Shown here one piece after another: positions 9,183 to 16,447 of a stretch of 64,000 nucleotides of DNA. The stretch covers positions 265,660 through 329,659 of the forward strand of contig NZ_KQ033877.1 in assembly GCF_000967245.1 (NCBI RefSeq), written 5' to 3'. The stretch is from Bombilactobacillus mellis. GTDB taxonomy: Bacteria; Bacillota; Bacilli; Lactobacillales; Lactobacillaceae. The stretch's first letter is position 1; every line of letters begins with the position of its first letter. The notes beneath the pieces are model-generated. The model was not told the DNA's origin, did no database searches, and worked only from the letters and a program-made list of their open reading frames with translations. The translations under genes and the position numbers were made by a program.

Positions 9183-9246
9183 CTCTTTGGTTGGTATTAC
9201 TAAATTATGAGTCTTTCTAGATTATATAACAATTTAAGAAAAACCG

Positions 9247-9321
9247 TCTAATAATTAATAAAATTATTAGATTAAGGATTCAATGTGTCCGAATCCTTAA
9301 AATCTATTATAATAGATTTTA
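9247..9321. repeat. Three abutting perfect inverted repeats
   Basis: Three palindromes stand head to tail in 75 bp. The first is TCTAATAATT/AATTATTAGA with a 5-base loop (9247-9271). The second is TTAAGGATTC/GAATCCTTAA with a 9-base loop (9272-9300). The third is a 24-bp perfect palindrome with half TAAAATCTATTA (9298-9321) that contains TATAAT at 9308-9313. They precede the SLAP gene at 9369 by 48 bp. They could be operators or a folded leader. None has a T-run on the plus strand, so they are not ordinary terminators. Confidence 0.75.
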
Positions 9322-9368
9322 GAAAAGGCATCTAATTATCTGCTAATTATATCTTATGGAGGAGAAGT

Positions 9369-10127
9369 ATGGTACAAGCGCAAGCCACTATATGTTATAT
9401 TAATATGCAATTAGAACAACTGCGACCTGATATTACCATGACAGGTGAAGTAGGCAGTCCGGTTGACTATAAAATACCGGATATTGAAGGCTACAGTTTT
9501 TCTACAGAAATGGTTGTGGGTCTAGATGATGATGAAGTGCCTACTTTTGTCAAAAAATACAGTCGTGTTCTTTATCAGGCTAACCGCGCTGTCAGAATAG
9601 AATTACGCTACCAGAAATTAGCTGCTCCTCAACCTAAGCGGGCTGATGCAAAACAATGGGTAGCCCAATCTGATCATAAATTTTTAGTGAAATCACAACA
9701 AGAAACAGTGCCCGTTTTTGATGATGAACAACAACTAATCGAAAATAATGTTCTCCAGCCTAATACCTTTGGCACTTACACCCAACAAAAAGAAGTTTCC
9801 GGAAAAACCTATTATCAAATTGCCCCGCATCAATGGGTTCAAGCTGATGATGTAGTTCTGGTAGAAGATAATCCTAAAACCAAGCAGCCGGAATTATGGC
9901 AAATGACGCCGGTAGATTTTGCGGCAGTTGTCAAAATTCCTGCTAATATGCAGGTAGTCTTATGGCAGATTAATCCGCAGACTTTAGCCCAAAACAAATT
10001 GACAGCGCATTTATTAGATAATGGAACCGAGTTAAAAATTGATGGTAAGATTCTCATTGCTGGAGAACTCTTCTATCATATTGCTAATGACAATTGGATC
10101 AAAGCCAAGTATGTCAGCCGCCGCTAA
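9369..10127 (+). CDS. MucBP-like plus double SLAP domain protein, no signal peptide
   Basis: 252 aa. Residues about 5-85 resemble a MucBP domain (TICYINMQLEQLRPDITMTG, then PDIEGYSF). Two SLAP-type wall-binding repeats follow, around 105-160 (VPVFDDEQQLIENN, TYYQIAPHQWVQADDV) and 190-252 (HLLDNGTELKIDG, FYHIANDNWIKAKYV). The start is supported by GGAGGAG directly upstream, yet there is no hydrophobic leader, TM span or LPXTG, which is odd for domains that act outside the cell. Release by lysis, a non-classical route, or loss of a signal exon by decay are possible. A strong terminator follows. Confidence 0.75.
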   Translation: MVQAQATICYINMQLEQLRPDITMTGEVGSPVDYKIPDIEGYSFSTEMVVGLDDDEVPTFVKKYSRVLYQANRAVRIELRYQKLAAPQPKRADAKQWVAQSDHKFLVKSQQETVPVFDDEQQLIENNVLQPNTFGTYTQQKEVSGKTYYQIAPHQWVQADDVVLVEDNPKTKQPELWQMTPVDFAAVVKIPANMQVVLWQINPQTLAQNKLTAHLLDNGTELKIDGKILIAGELFYHIANDNWIKAKYVSRR

Positions 10128-10133
10128 AATAAC

Positions 10134-10166
10134 AAAAAGTCCATTGCGAAAAGCAATGGACTTTTT
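10134..10166 (+). terminator. Intrinsic terminator
   Basis: AAAAAGTCCATTGC-gaaaa-GCAATGGACTTTTT: a long GC-containing stem with a T-run, 6 bp after the stop of the SLAP gene. The A-run on the left also lets it work on the other strand. Confidence 0.9.
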
Positions 10167-10310
10167 ATTATATCTACTTCATCTTTACGTTAATAAATTA
10201 TGAGCAGGTAAAACCGAATACCAACTTCTATTATAAACTGTTTATGAAAAAATGAAACCTAATTGCACCGATTAAGTTCCGTTTTTTATTTTTTAAACGT
10301 TATTAAGGGT

Positions 10311-10345
10311 GTAGGAGATAATTGCTGGCCAGCATTTCTACCTAC
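10311..10345 (+). promoter_or_regulatory. Hairpin in the leader of the DUF1659/DUF2922 genes
   Basis: A perfect TGCTGG/CCAGCA core (10323-10334) is extended by imperfect arms GTAGG...CCTAC. It ends 6 bases before the AGGAGGT ribosome site of the 10368 gene, so as RNA it could affect translation. As DNA it could be an operator. Confidence 0.4.
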
Positions 10346-10367
10346 TAAAATTAGGAGGTAAGAACAC

Positions 10368-10586
10368 ATGCAAACAAAGCAGAATTGGCTTAGTACCGCG
10401 ATTAATTATCATTTTACACAAACAGGTATGAACACTTTAATTCAGCAGCATTTTGCTAATGTCATTGCTGCTCCAAGTGACGAACAAATTTTAGCAGTTG
10501 GAAATGCCTTAGCAAATCTCAGTGATCATTTACATTTAGAGAGTGCAGAAATAACTACTCGTTCCACAATCTTGACTAATAACTAA
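10368..10586 (+). CDS. Small DUF1659-like protein
   Basis: 72-aa protein beginning MQTKQNWLSTAINYHFTQTG with a strong AGGAGGTAAG ribosome site. It has the length and layout of DUF1659 proteins, which across Firmicutes are typically encoded beside a DUF2922 protein, as here (22-bp gap). No signal peptide or TM span. Function is unknown for both families. The DUF1659 call rests mainly on the paired context. Confidence 0.65.
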   Translation: MQTKQNWLSTAINYHFTQTGMNTLIQQHFANVIAAPSDEQILAVGNALANLSDHLHLESAEITTRSTILTNN

Positions 10587-10608
10587 CTAACTCAGGGGAG
10601 GAAAAAAT

Positions 10609-10821
10609 ATGCGGGTTTTACAATTAGGATTTAAAACACAATCAGGTAAAAAGCGTTCTTTATCATTAAAATATATCGATCAAAACCTTGATGCAGCAAC
10701 GGTTCTTCAGCAAATGCAAGCTATTGCAGCGGCGAAATTGTTTGTCAAAAACAATGAAGAGATTTATTTTGAACCAGTTTCAGCCAAATATGTTGAAACT
10801 AAAGAAGTACCGCTGTTTTAA
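10609..10821 (+). CDS. DUF2922 family small protein
   Basis: 70-aa product MRVLQLGFKTQSGKKRSLSL..., fitting the DUF2922 pattern (short beta strands, a 'phenylalanine-K-T-x-x-G-K' motif, a central helix). It is preceded by AGGGGAGG and co-transcribed with the DUF1659-like gene. The transcript ends at a strong terminator 16 bp after the stop. Cytoplasmic; no known activity. Confidence 0.75.
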   Translation: MRVLQLGFKTQSGKKRSLSLKYIDQNLDAATVLQQMQAIAAAKLFVKNNEEIYFEPVSAKYVETKEVPLF

Positions 10822-10836
10822 AGAGATGATTAATAG

Positions 10837-10868
10837 AAAAAGGTGCCGTGGATAGCGGCACCTTTTTT
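10837..10868 (+). terminator. Intrinsic terminator
   Basis: AAAAAGGTGCCG-tggatag-CGGCACCTTTTTT ends the DUF1659/DUF2922 transcript. Confidence 0.92.
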
Positions 10869-10897
10869 GCTAGGAATAATTACAGTAACTGACAACG

Positions 10898-10926
10898 TTT
10901 ACCTTTTGCGCAGACCCGTGTATAAT
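10898..10926 (+). promoter_or_regulatory. Promoter of the mgtC-like gene
   Basis: TTTACC and a perfect TATAAT are 17 bases apart. The ribosome site of the MgtC-like gene starts 25 bases downstream. Confidence 0.6.
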
Positions 10927-10964
10927 AGAACGATTATAAGCAAGGTTTTAAAGGGGGATTGGAA

Positions 10965-11672
10965 GTGAGTTTTCATTTATCAATTTGGGAAATTATTTTG
11001 CGATTGATTTTGTCGGTTTTTTGTGCTGGCTTAATTGGTTATAATCGGCAACAAAAAAATCATTCCGCGGGAGTGCGGACGCACATTCTGGTTTGTGTCG
11101 GCTCTTGTATTATTGCTTTAATTCAAAAGGAAATCGGTTTTAATGCACTCTACATCGCCAGTCGTTATCCTCATTATGCCGGAATTTTGCGGGCTGATGA
11201 TGCCCGTTTAATTGCTCAGGTCGTCAGTGGTGTCGGCTTCTTAGGTGCCGGAACAATTTTAGTAAATCATCAAGTCGTTCGGGGATTAACCACAGCTGCC
11301 AGTTTATGGGCCGTAGCCGGCTTAGGTATAGCTGTCGGGATGGGCAATTATGATATTGCCATCGCCGGAACGATTGTGATCTTCTTAGTTTTAGGAGCAT
11401 TAAAAAAAATTCTGCATATTACTCCCGCTAAAAAAATTATGATTCGTTATCGCCATAAGCAGGAGACGAAAGTTTTTATTCAAGATTATTTTGATGATCA
11501 CGGCATTACTGTGCGTGATGTGAACTTTAACGCTGATTTATCTGATGCAGATAATTATATCTATACGAATGTTTACGATATTGAGATTCCCAATAAAATG
11601 AATTATGCTGATATTATTGAAGATCTTTCGATGAATAAAAATGTGATGGCCATTAAAATGGTTAGTGTATAG
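10965..11672 (+). CDS. MgtC/SapB family membrane protein
   Basis: 235 aa when started at GTG 10965. AAGGGGG at 10951-10957 is 7 bases before this codon and touches the alternative TTG at 10959. The N-terminal half has about four TM helices with the family motifs GYNRQQKNHSAGVRTHILVC and GVGFLGAGTILV. The C-terminal ~85 residues are soluble and ACT-like. MgtC relatives act in Mg2+ homeostasis or modulate the F-type ATPase. No Mg2+-sensing leader is seen. It is followed after 11 bp by the M24 peptidase. Confidence 0.88.
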   Translation: MSFHLSIWEIILRLILSVFCAGLIGYNRQQKNHSAGVRTHILVCVGSCIIALIQKEIGFNALYIASRYPHYAGILRADDARLIAQVVSGVGFLGAGTILVNHQVVRGLTTAASLWAVAGLGIAVGMGNYDIAIAGTIVIFLVLGALKKILHITPAKKIMIRYRHKQETKVFIQDYFDDHGITVRDVNFNADLSDADNYIYTNVYDIEIPNKMNYADIIEDLSMNKNVMAIKMVSV

Positions 11673-11683
11673 AGGAGTTACCA

Positions 11684-12736
11684 ATGGATAAATTAGAACA
11701 TATTCGCCAAGAAATTTCCGCCCGTCAAGCGGATGCAATCTTAATCAGTCGCCCGGCTAATCTGAGTTACTTACTGGATTTTCCTGATTATGAAGGTTTA
11801 TTGCTGTTAGATCAGCATGAACAGTATCTTTATACTGACGGCCGGTTTTTTACACAATTAAAGTCCGTAGCACCAGAATTTAAAATTATTGATCGAGCCC
11901 AGACTACTTTAAAACAGCTGGTCAGACAAACGGGAATTAAAACTTTAATTATTGAACCCGATTATTTGAACGTCAGTACCTTTCGGGAGTTGGAGCAGCC
12001 TGATTGGCATATTATAGATTCCAGTAATTTAGTTGAAAAAATTCGGATGATTAAAACACCGACAGAAATTGCTAAAGTGCAACAAGCCGCTCGGATTGCC
12101 GATCAGGTCTTCACGGAAATCTTAAATTACATTAAACCCGGAGTTAGTGAATTGGCTATTGCTAATGAAATGGAGTATTTAGGTAAGAAATTGGGTGCAA
12201 GTGCGACTTCTTTTCCGACAATTGTGGCTTCAGGAGTGCGTTCGGCTATGCCGCATGGCAGTGCTACCAACAAACTGATTGCTGCTCATGAATTAGTGGT
12301 TTTAGATTTTGGTTTTGTTTATCAAGGATATGATTCTGATATAACGCGGACCATTGCTGTCGGTAATGTGGAGCCGGAACTGCAAAAGATCTATCAGATA
12401 GTGTTGCAGGCCCAACAAGCGACAATTAACCAGATTCAATTGCAGCAGCCTTTAGCAGCTATTGATGCTTTTGCCCATGATTATATTGCCCAGGCAGGTT
12501 ATGGCCCCGAATATATGCACGGCACCGGTCATAGTGTGGGGCGCGAATGTCATGAATATCCTACTTTAAATGCTGCCAGTGTGGAGAAAATGCCGGCTAA
12601 TATGACTTTTACGATTGAACCGGGGATTTACTTGCCTAATCAAGGCGGTGTTCGTCTAGAGGATGATTTATATTTAGATGAACAGGGCCAAGTCCAGATG
12701 CTAACACAAAGTTCAAAAGAATGGTTGGAAATTTAA
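11684..12736 (+). CDS. M24 family Xaa-Pro aminopeptidase-like protein
   Basis: 350-aa cytoplasmic metallopeptidase that probably removes residues N-terminal to proline. The N-terminal creatinase-like domain spans about 1-125. The pita-bread catalytic domain supplies the five metal ligands: Asp in VVLDFG, Asp in SDITRT, His in GTGHSVG, Glu in FTIEPG and Glu in VRLEDD. GAGGAG lies before the ATG. Length and N-terminus resemble the YqhT/PepP-like group more than PepQ. In many Firmicutes this gene sits next to efp; here efp is at 39546 instead. Confidence 0.9.
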   Translation: MDKLEHIRQEISARQADAILISRPANLSYLLDFPDYEGLLLLDQHEQYLYTDGRFFTQLKSVAPEFKIIDRAQTTLKQLVRQTGIKTLIIEPDYLNVSTFRELEQPDWHIIDSSNLVEKIRMIKTPTEIAKVQQAARIADQVFTEILNYIKPGVSELAIANEMEYLGKKLGASATSFPTIVASGVRSAMPHGSATNKLIAAHELVVLDFGFVYQGYDSDITRTIAVGNVEPELQKIYQIVLQAQQATINQIQLQQPLAAIDAFAHDYIAQAGYGPEYMHGTGHSVGRECHEYPTLNAASVEKMPANMTFTIEPGIYLPNQGGVRLEDDLYLDEQGQVQMLTQSSKEWLEI

Positions 12737-12745
12737 AAATAATTC

Positions 12746-12778
12746 AAGCCTGCTAGTACTAAGCTAGCGGGCTTTTTC
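12746..12778 (+). terminator. Intrinsic terminator
   Basis: AAGCCTGCTAG-tactaag-CTAGCGGGCTTTTT ends the MgtC-peptidase transcript and separates it from the SOS promoter. Confidence 0.9.
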
Positions 12779-12811
12779 TTTTTCAGAGCAGAATTGTGGA
12801 GTCATTTGGAC

Positions 12812-12840
12812 TTGCAATAGCGAACAAATGTTCGTATAAT
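12812..12840 (+). promoter_or_regulatory. SOS promoter: LexA box filling the -35/-10 spacer
   Basis: TTGCAA (12812-12817) and TATAAT (12835-12840) are exactly 17 bases apart. The end of the spacer is the perfect palindrome CGAAC-AAAT-GTTCG (12821-12834), matching the Gram-positive LexA/DinR box CGAACNNNNGTTCG. Bound LexA would cover the promoter, so the 12874 gene should be induced by DNA damage. Confidence 0.88.
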
Positions 12841-12873
12841 GTTTATAGTAGTAAAATTAAAAGGAGGTAGCTG

Positions 12874-13077
12874 ATGGCTTTGCAAACAAAAAACGTCTCT
12901 CTTGCCGGCACAAGACAGACGTCAGTAACAAAACTAGCGCGATTAACAGACTTGATCAATTTAAAGTTCATGGGTGACACTCCCATTACTTCGAAACAAT
13001 TACTTGGCATTTTGTTAGCAGCTCCGGTAATCTTTTTGGCAGGTTTGTTAGCAACCGCAACTATTTTATTATTGTAA
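12874..13077 (+). CDS. SOS-controlled 67-aa single-span membrane protein
   Basis: Small protein, not recognised. Residues 1-42 are hydrophilic and basic (SLAGTRQTSVTKLARLTDLI); residues about 43-67 (LLGILLAAPVIFLAGLLATA...) form one TM helix running to the very C-terminus, a tail-anchored topology. A perfect AAGGAGG ribosome site and an SOS promoter 34 bp upstream show it is a real, damage-inducible gene. Size, topology and regulation recall SOS-induced division inhibitors (YneA, SosA, SidA) or membrane toxins (TisB), but it has no LysM domain and no extracellular tail, so it would be a different kind. No clear terminator follows before the RNA promoter at 13179. Confidence 0.82.
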   Translation: MALQTKNVSLAGTRQTSVTKLARLTDLINLKFMGDTPITSKQLLGILLAAPVIFLAGLLATATILLL

Positions 13078-13189
13078 TAATAGCATAAGTGAAACAGTAC
13101 TGGTAATGAATTGGCTTTCATGATAAATTTCAATATTAATTTTATGTTTTTGACTTGTGCAATTTATGTTCTAAAGAGTATAATAAATG

Positions 13190-13490
13190 TCGTGAACCAA
13201 ACTGATCTATTTATATAATAATTGGATCATTGTGATTTGTTTTAGAGATGATTGCTGGATAACATTGTTGATATTGTAATGTTAGAGTGGTTAGCTGTTA
13301 GGCTTACCGAAATCAGGAATATTCATACTGGCTGAAAATATTCTTGGTGGATTCTTCCCTAATTATTATTTTGGAGCTATCTCTTCAAAGAACCCCCCAT
13401 AGCGTCATCTCTATGACACCTCTCCCCCAATAAGTTAATGGTTTACGATAAGAAGGCATTTGGCAATAATATTGTCAGTGCCTTTTTGTT
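13190..13490 (+). ncRNA. Candidate structured C-rich RNA upstream of the agr operon
   Basis: A TATAAT box at 13179-13184, with TTGTGC 18 bases upstream, would start an RNA near 13191. It ends at a strong terminator (13453-13487). The ~300 nt hold no ORF with a ribosome site but several helices: TGATC/GATCA, AACATT/AATGTT, GAATATT/AATATTC, and a long-range AGAGAT (near 13235) with ATCTCT (near 13380). Two unpaired C-tracts (13393-13398; 13421-13428) flank a GTCAT/ATGAC hairpin and could pair with GGGGG-type ribosome sites. It lacks signature sequences of tmRNA, RNase P or SRP RNA. A 6S-type RNA is possible; an RNAIII-like regulator is suggested by position. Confidence 0.5.
13453..13490 (+). 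terminator. Terminator of the candidate RNA
   Basis: Stem AAGGCA-tt-TG-g-CAAT / ATTG-t-CA-g-TGCCTT followed by TTTTTGTTTTG. No coding gene ends nearby, which supports a separate noncoding transcript. Confidence 0.8.
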
Positions 13491-13639
13491 TTGCTTTTAT
13501 ATTAGTAATAGCGCGATAAACTTATGTATTATCTGAAAAAACCTCAAGTTTTTAATGAATAATAAGCTAGTTTTCCCCCATTTTTTCAAAAATAAAAATA
13601 GCTATTTCACGAAAATGTAAGCGCATGAAAAAACATTCA

Positions 13640-13706
13640 CAACTGAAACAACCAGCACAATAGTTGACTATATCACTATCCGCATGATAAAAGTATGAGA
13701 TATAAT
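13640..13706 (+). promoter_or_regulatory. Presumed agr operon promoter region
   Basis: TTGACT at 13664-13669 overlaps the right arm of an inverted repeat CAACT(17)AGTTG (13640-13666), a possible LytTR-regulator site. TATAAT lies at 13701-13706, too far from TTGACT for one promoter, so the start point is unresolved (GATAAA is 16 bases after TTGACT). Autoregulation by the AgrA-like protein is inferred only. Confidence 0.35.
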
Positions 13707-13755
13707 ATTTATGCAAGGGGTAGGTTAAACTAAATAATAATTGGGGGAGAAAACA

Positions 13756-14469
13756 ATGTTATCAGCGTGGATAATTGAGAATGATAAAAAAGATTATCAA
13801 AATTTAAAGCAAAATCTGTTGCAATACGCCTTTTTACGCAATTTAGACATAAAAACCAAATGGATTAAAGACCCTACTCAATTATTAACTATCTCAAAGA
13901 GTCAGTCAACCCAAATTTATTTTATTGATATCCAATTAGACCATGCTAATGGGATTGAAATCGCTAAATCATTGCGATCCAGTCAAGCTAATGCCCGGAT
14001 TATTTTTGTGTCGGCATTTCCTGATTATGTATTTGAGACTTTTGTTGTGCATCCGGAATATTTTTTAAGAAAGCCGATTGCTTATAAAGAGTTACAAATG
14101 GTCTTGGATCGGCTGCTGAATGATTCCAAAAATCGGAATACCAAAGAGATCATTATTCGCTCTATCGATGATGGCAGCAGAATACTGTTAAAGATTAGTA
14201 ATATTAAAGCGATTATGCTGGTTAATTCGGATAAACGTCTGCTCAAGTTCATTACTACAGATGGGGAGTACTATGCCCATGGCCGTCTGGAAAAGTACGA
14301 TTTCTTATTAGATAATAAATCATTTTATCAATCTTATCGTAATACAATTGTTAACTTAAACTATGTGAAAAAAATCTTTGAAACTTCTTTGTTGCTGGAT
14401 AATCAGCAAGAATTACCACTGGCCAAAGCACGCCGAAAGGAAATGCTCCGAGAATTTATTTTGAGATAA
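13756..14469 (+). CDS. AgrA/LamR-like response regulator (LytTR DNA-binding)
   Basis: 237 aa with start at ATG 13756, since GGGGGAG (13743-13749) is 6 bases upstream and overlaps the alternative TTG at 13741. The receiver domain (1-125) has the phospho-acceptor Asp in YFIDIQL, Ser in IIFVSAF and Lys in FLRKPI. The C-terminal LytTR domain (about 135-237) has the usual IIIRSIDDGSRILLKISNI and SFYQSYRNTIVNLNYVKKIF stretches. It is the first gene of an operon with an AgrC-like kinase, AgrB and AgrD, so it should answer to the peptide made by that operon. Confidence 0.92.
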   Translation: MLSAWIIENDKKDYQNLKQNLLQYAFLRNLDIKTKWIKDPTQLLTISKSQSTQIYFIDIQLDHANGIEIAKSLRSSQANARIIFVSAFPDYVFETFVVHPEYFLRKPIAYKELQMVLDRLLNDSKNRNTKEIIIRSIDDGSRILLKISNIKAIMLVNSDKRLLKFITTDGEYYAHGRLEKYDFLLDNKSFYQSYRNTIVNLNYVKKIFETSLLLDNQQELPLAKARRKEMLREFILR

Positions 14470-14529
14470 ATAATAAGTTTTTGCAATGAGCTGTTGGAGG
14501 TAACTACTTAGTTTTGGGAGAGTTAATTA

Positions 14530-15807
14530 TTGAAATGGGGAAATTGGGATGCTATTTTTTTGGCGTTTTTGGCGGCCATATTACAAACTACAGTAATCTA
14601 TAATTATTTGACTTTATTTTTTAAAAGGAAATCTTATATTAGTAGCAGTATTATTTTAATTACCGTATTTATTATCAATATCATTTGTTCTTTTATTACT
14701 ACAATTTTTTCTTTACCACCTATTGTGAATGTTATTTTATCTGCTGTATGTTTTTCCTTTTTTTTAATGATCTTTAAAGGCCATTTATCTAGTAAAGTGG
14801 TATTTATTGCCCTGATTTTAAGTATTATTTCTGCATTGGAGCTAGTTAGTAGAGTGCTTTTAAGTTATAAAGCAAAGTTATATAATTCACAAATTTTTGA
14901 TATTTATACTGAAGTTATCGCAATCATCATCTTGGCTACTTTTTTTTATGTTTTACGATCAACTATAAAACGAAGAGTAGGTAGTAAGCAGAACAATAAG
15001 ATTCATAGTCTTATTTTATTTCCTATTTCGAATATTATTATTATGTTTATTTTGTTTTATAATAACTATTTAGAAAATAAAACAACTACTTTTTCTATTG
15101 TTATTGTACTTATACTAAATACTTTAATAAGTTATATTGTCATGAATGAAATTGATAAAGCTATTATTCAAAGTAGAAAGAATGAATTGATTTCGCAGCA
15201 ACTGGTGAATATTCAAATGCAAAATATTCATTTATCTGGCCAGTATAAACTGTTATTTAATTTGATTCATTCGGAAAATAGATTTTTTCTGGATTTATAC
15301 CAGAAACACCTCTCGTCTGAAGAATTATATCAGCTTTTAGATAAACGGCTAGAGCATGTTAATAAGGTTTTGATAAAATTACAGGATCCGAAAAAGGTCA
15401 ATAGTATTCAAATGGTTCTTGACTATTTTGTTAAACAAGCTCAAGCTAATGGTTTAAAGGTAGTAATTGAGGGCCAAGATAATGAAAATATCACACAACC
15501 AGATTATTTACTTAATGTTATGAATATTTTGACGATTATTTTGTCCAACGCGCTGGAACATGCTAAGGAAGTAAAACAAGGCGAGATTATTATTAATTAC
15601 TTTGGTGATCAGCGCGGCGCTATTTATACGGTAGTTAATAATTTTAAAAAAAATCCTAAGATTCATGACTATCGGATAGAGTTGTTAGAGCAACGCGGAC
15701 TGGATTTGCAACAAGCGCATCAAATTGTTGACGAAATGGCTGGAGAGATTACTACTAGTATCCATGATAACTATTTCAAAGTCGAAGTTATTCTGCCTAA
15801 TAACTAG
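14530..15807 (+). CDS. AgrC/LamK-like peptide-sensing histidine kinase
   Basis: 425 aa. It starts at TTG 14530, 7 bases after GGGAGA. Six or so TM helices occupy residues 8-205, the peptide-sensing domain. A coiled helix with a candidate phospho-His in NLIHSENRF follows. The GHKL ATPase has the N-box ILSNALEHAKE and late elements near RGLDLQQAHQIV; the G-boxes are degenerate, as is common in AgrC relatives. Gene order after the response regulator and before AgrB is diagnostic. The TM part is very AT-rich. The cognate signal is presumably the AgrD-derived cyclic peptide. Confidence 0.9.
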   Translation: MKWGNWDAIFLAFLAAILQTTVIYNYLTLFFKRKSYISSSIILITVFIINIICSFITTIFSLPPIVNVILSAVCFSFFLMIFKGHLSSKVVFIALILSIISALELVSRVLLSYKAKLYNSQIFDIYTEVIAIIILATFFYVLRSTIKRRVGSKQNNKIHSLILFPISNIIIMFILFYNNYLENKTTTFSIVIVLILNTLISYIVMNEIDKAIIQSRKNELISQQLVNIQMQNIHLSGQYKLLFNLIHSENRFFLDLYQKHLSSEELYQLLDKRLEHVNKVLIKLQDPKKVNSIQMVLDYFVKQAQANGLKVVIEGQDNENITQPDYLLNVMNILTIILSNALEHAKEVKQGEIIINYFGDQRGAIYTVVNNFKKNPKIHDYRIELLEQRGLDLQQAHQIVDEMAGEITTSIHDNYFKVEVILPNN

Positions 15808-15819
15808 AAGGGAGCTCTT

Positions 15820-16368
15820 ATGTTAGAAAAATTAGCCGCTAGAATTGCTGATTATTTAACTACTGATGATGATAGTGAATGGGAATTAGTTCAATATTCG
15901 GCTTCGATGTTAATTAGTCGCTGGACGATTGATCTTATTATTTTAATCGTCGCCATCTTTACCCATATGTGGTTAGAAGCCTTAATTATTTTAATTGGAA
16001 TGAATTTATTTCGTAAACAGTATTCGGGCTGGCATGCGCAGCATTTTTGGGTGTGTTTTCTCGTTTCGGTAGGTATTTTTATTGTAATTATAGCTTTAGG
16101 GCGAACACTAATGGCACAAAGTGGATTAGTAGCTCAGATTTTTTATGGGGGTTGTCTACTGCTCATGCTGCTGTCGTATAAGCTAATTACGAGAAAAGAA
16201 TGGCTCAAAACGTTGGTGATTTTTGCGGTCATGGGAGTAATGTGTTTATGGCCAGCTAATTTCCTTTTAAAAAATATCGTTATTTATATGGGCTTAACTT
16301 TTATCTCAACACTTTTGCTATTTATTTTCCGAATATTTAATGACAAAAGAAATTCTGAAAATAAATAA
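15820..16368 (+). CDS. AgrB-like accessory membrane cysteine protease
   Basis: 182-aa integral membrane peptidase that cuts and cyclises the AgrD precursor. The catalytic His and Cys are visible in GWHAQHFWVC: the spacing of seven equals that of His77/Cys84 in S. aureus AgrB. Conserved Asn/Arg residues precede (GMNLFRKQYSGWH). Several TM spans follow to the C-terminus. AGAAGGGAG precedes the ATG; 12 bp separate it from the kinase gene. Length is close to the family norm. Confidence 0.93.
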   Translation: MLEKLAARIADYLTTDDDSEWELVQYSASMLISRWTIDLIILIVAIFTHMWLEALIILIGMNLFRKQYSGWHAQHFWVCFLVSVGIFIVIIALGRTLMAQSGLVAQIFYGGCLLLMLLSYKLITRKEWLKTLVIFAVMGVMCLWPANFLLKNIVIYMGLTFISTLLLFIFRIFNDKRNSENK

Positions 16369-16447
16369 AATTTTTTGGTTTAATTATCGCTTTTTGGAGT
16401 ATAATATTCCTAGAACCAATATTATATATTTTAGAGGAGGAATTACA

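Noticed and set aside
13616-13630. cre-like sequence TGTAAGCGCATGAAA before the agr operon
   Set aside because: Only the left half matches the CcpA consensus; the right half fails at key positions.
16340-16447. N-terminal extension of AgrD
   Set aside because: It would give a 75-aa precursor starting inside agrB; GGAGG directly precedes the ATG at 16448, and 39 aa is close to the usual AgrD size.
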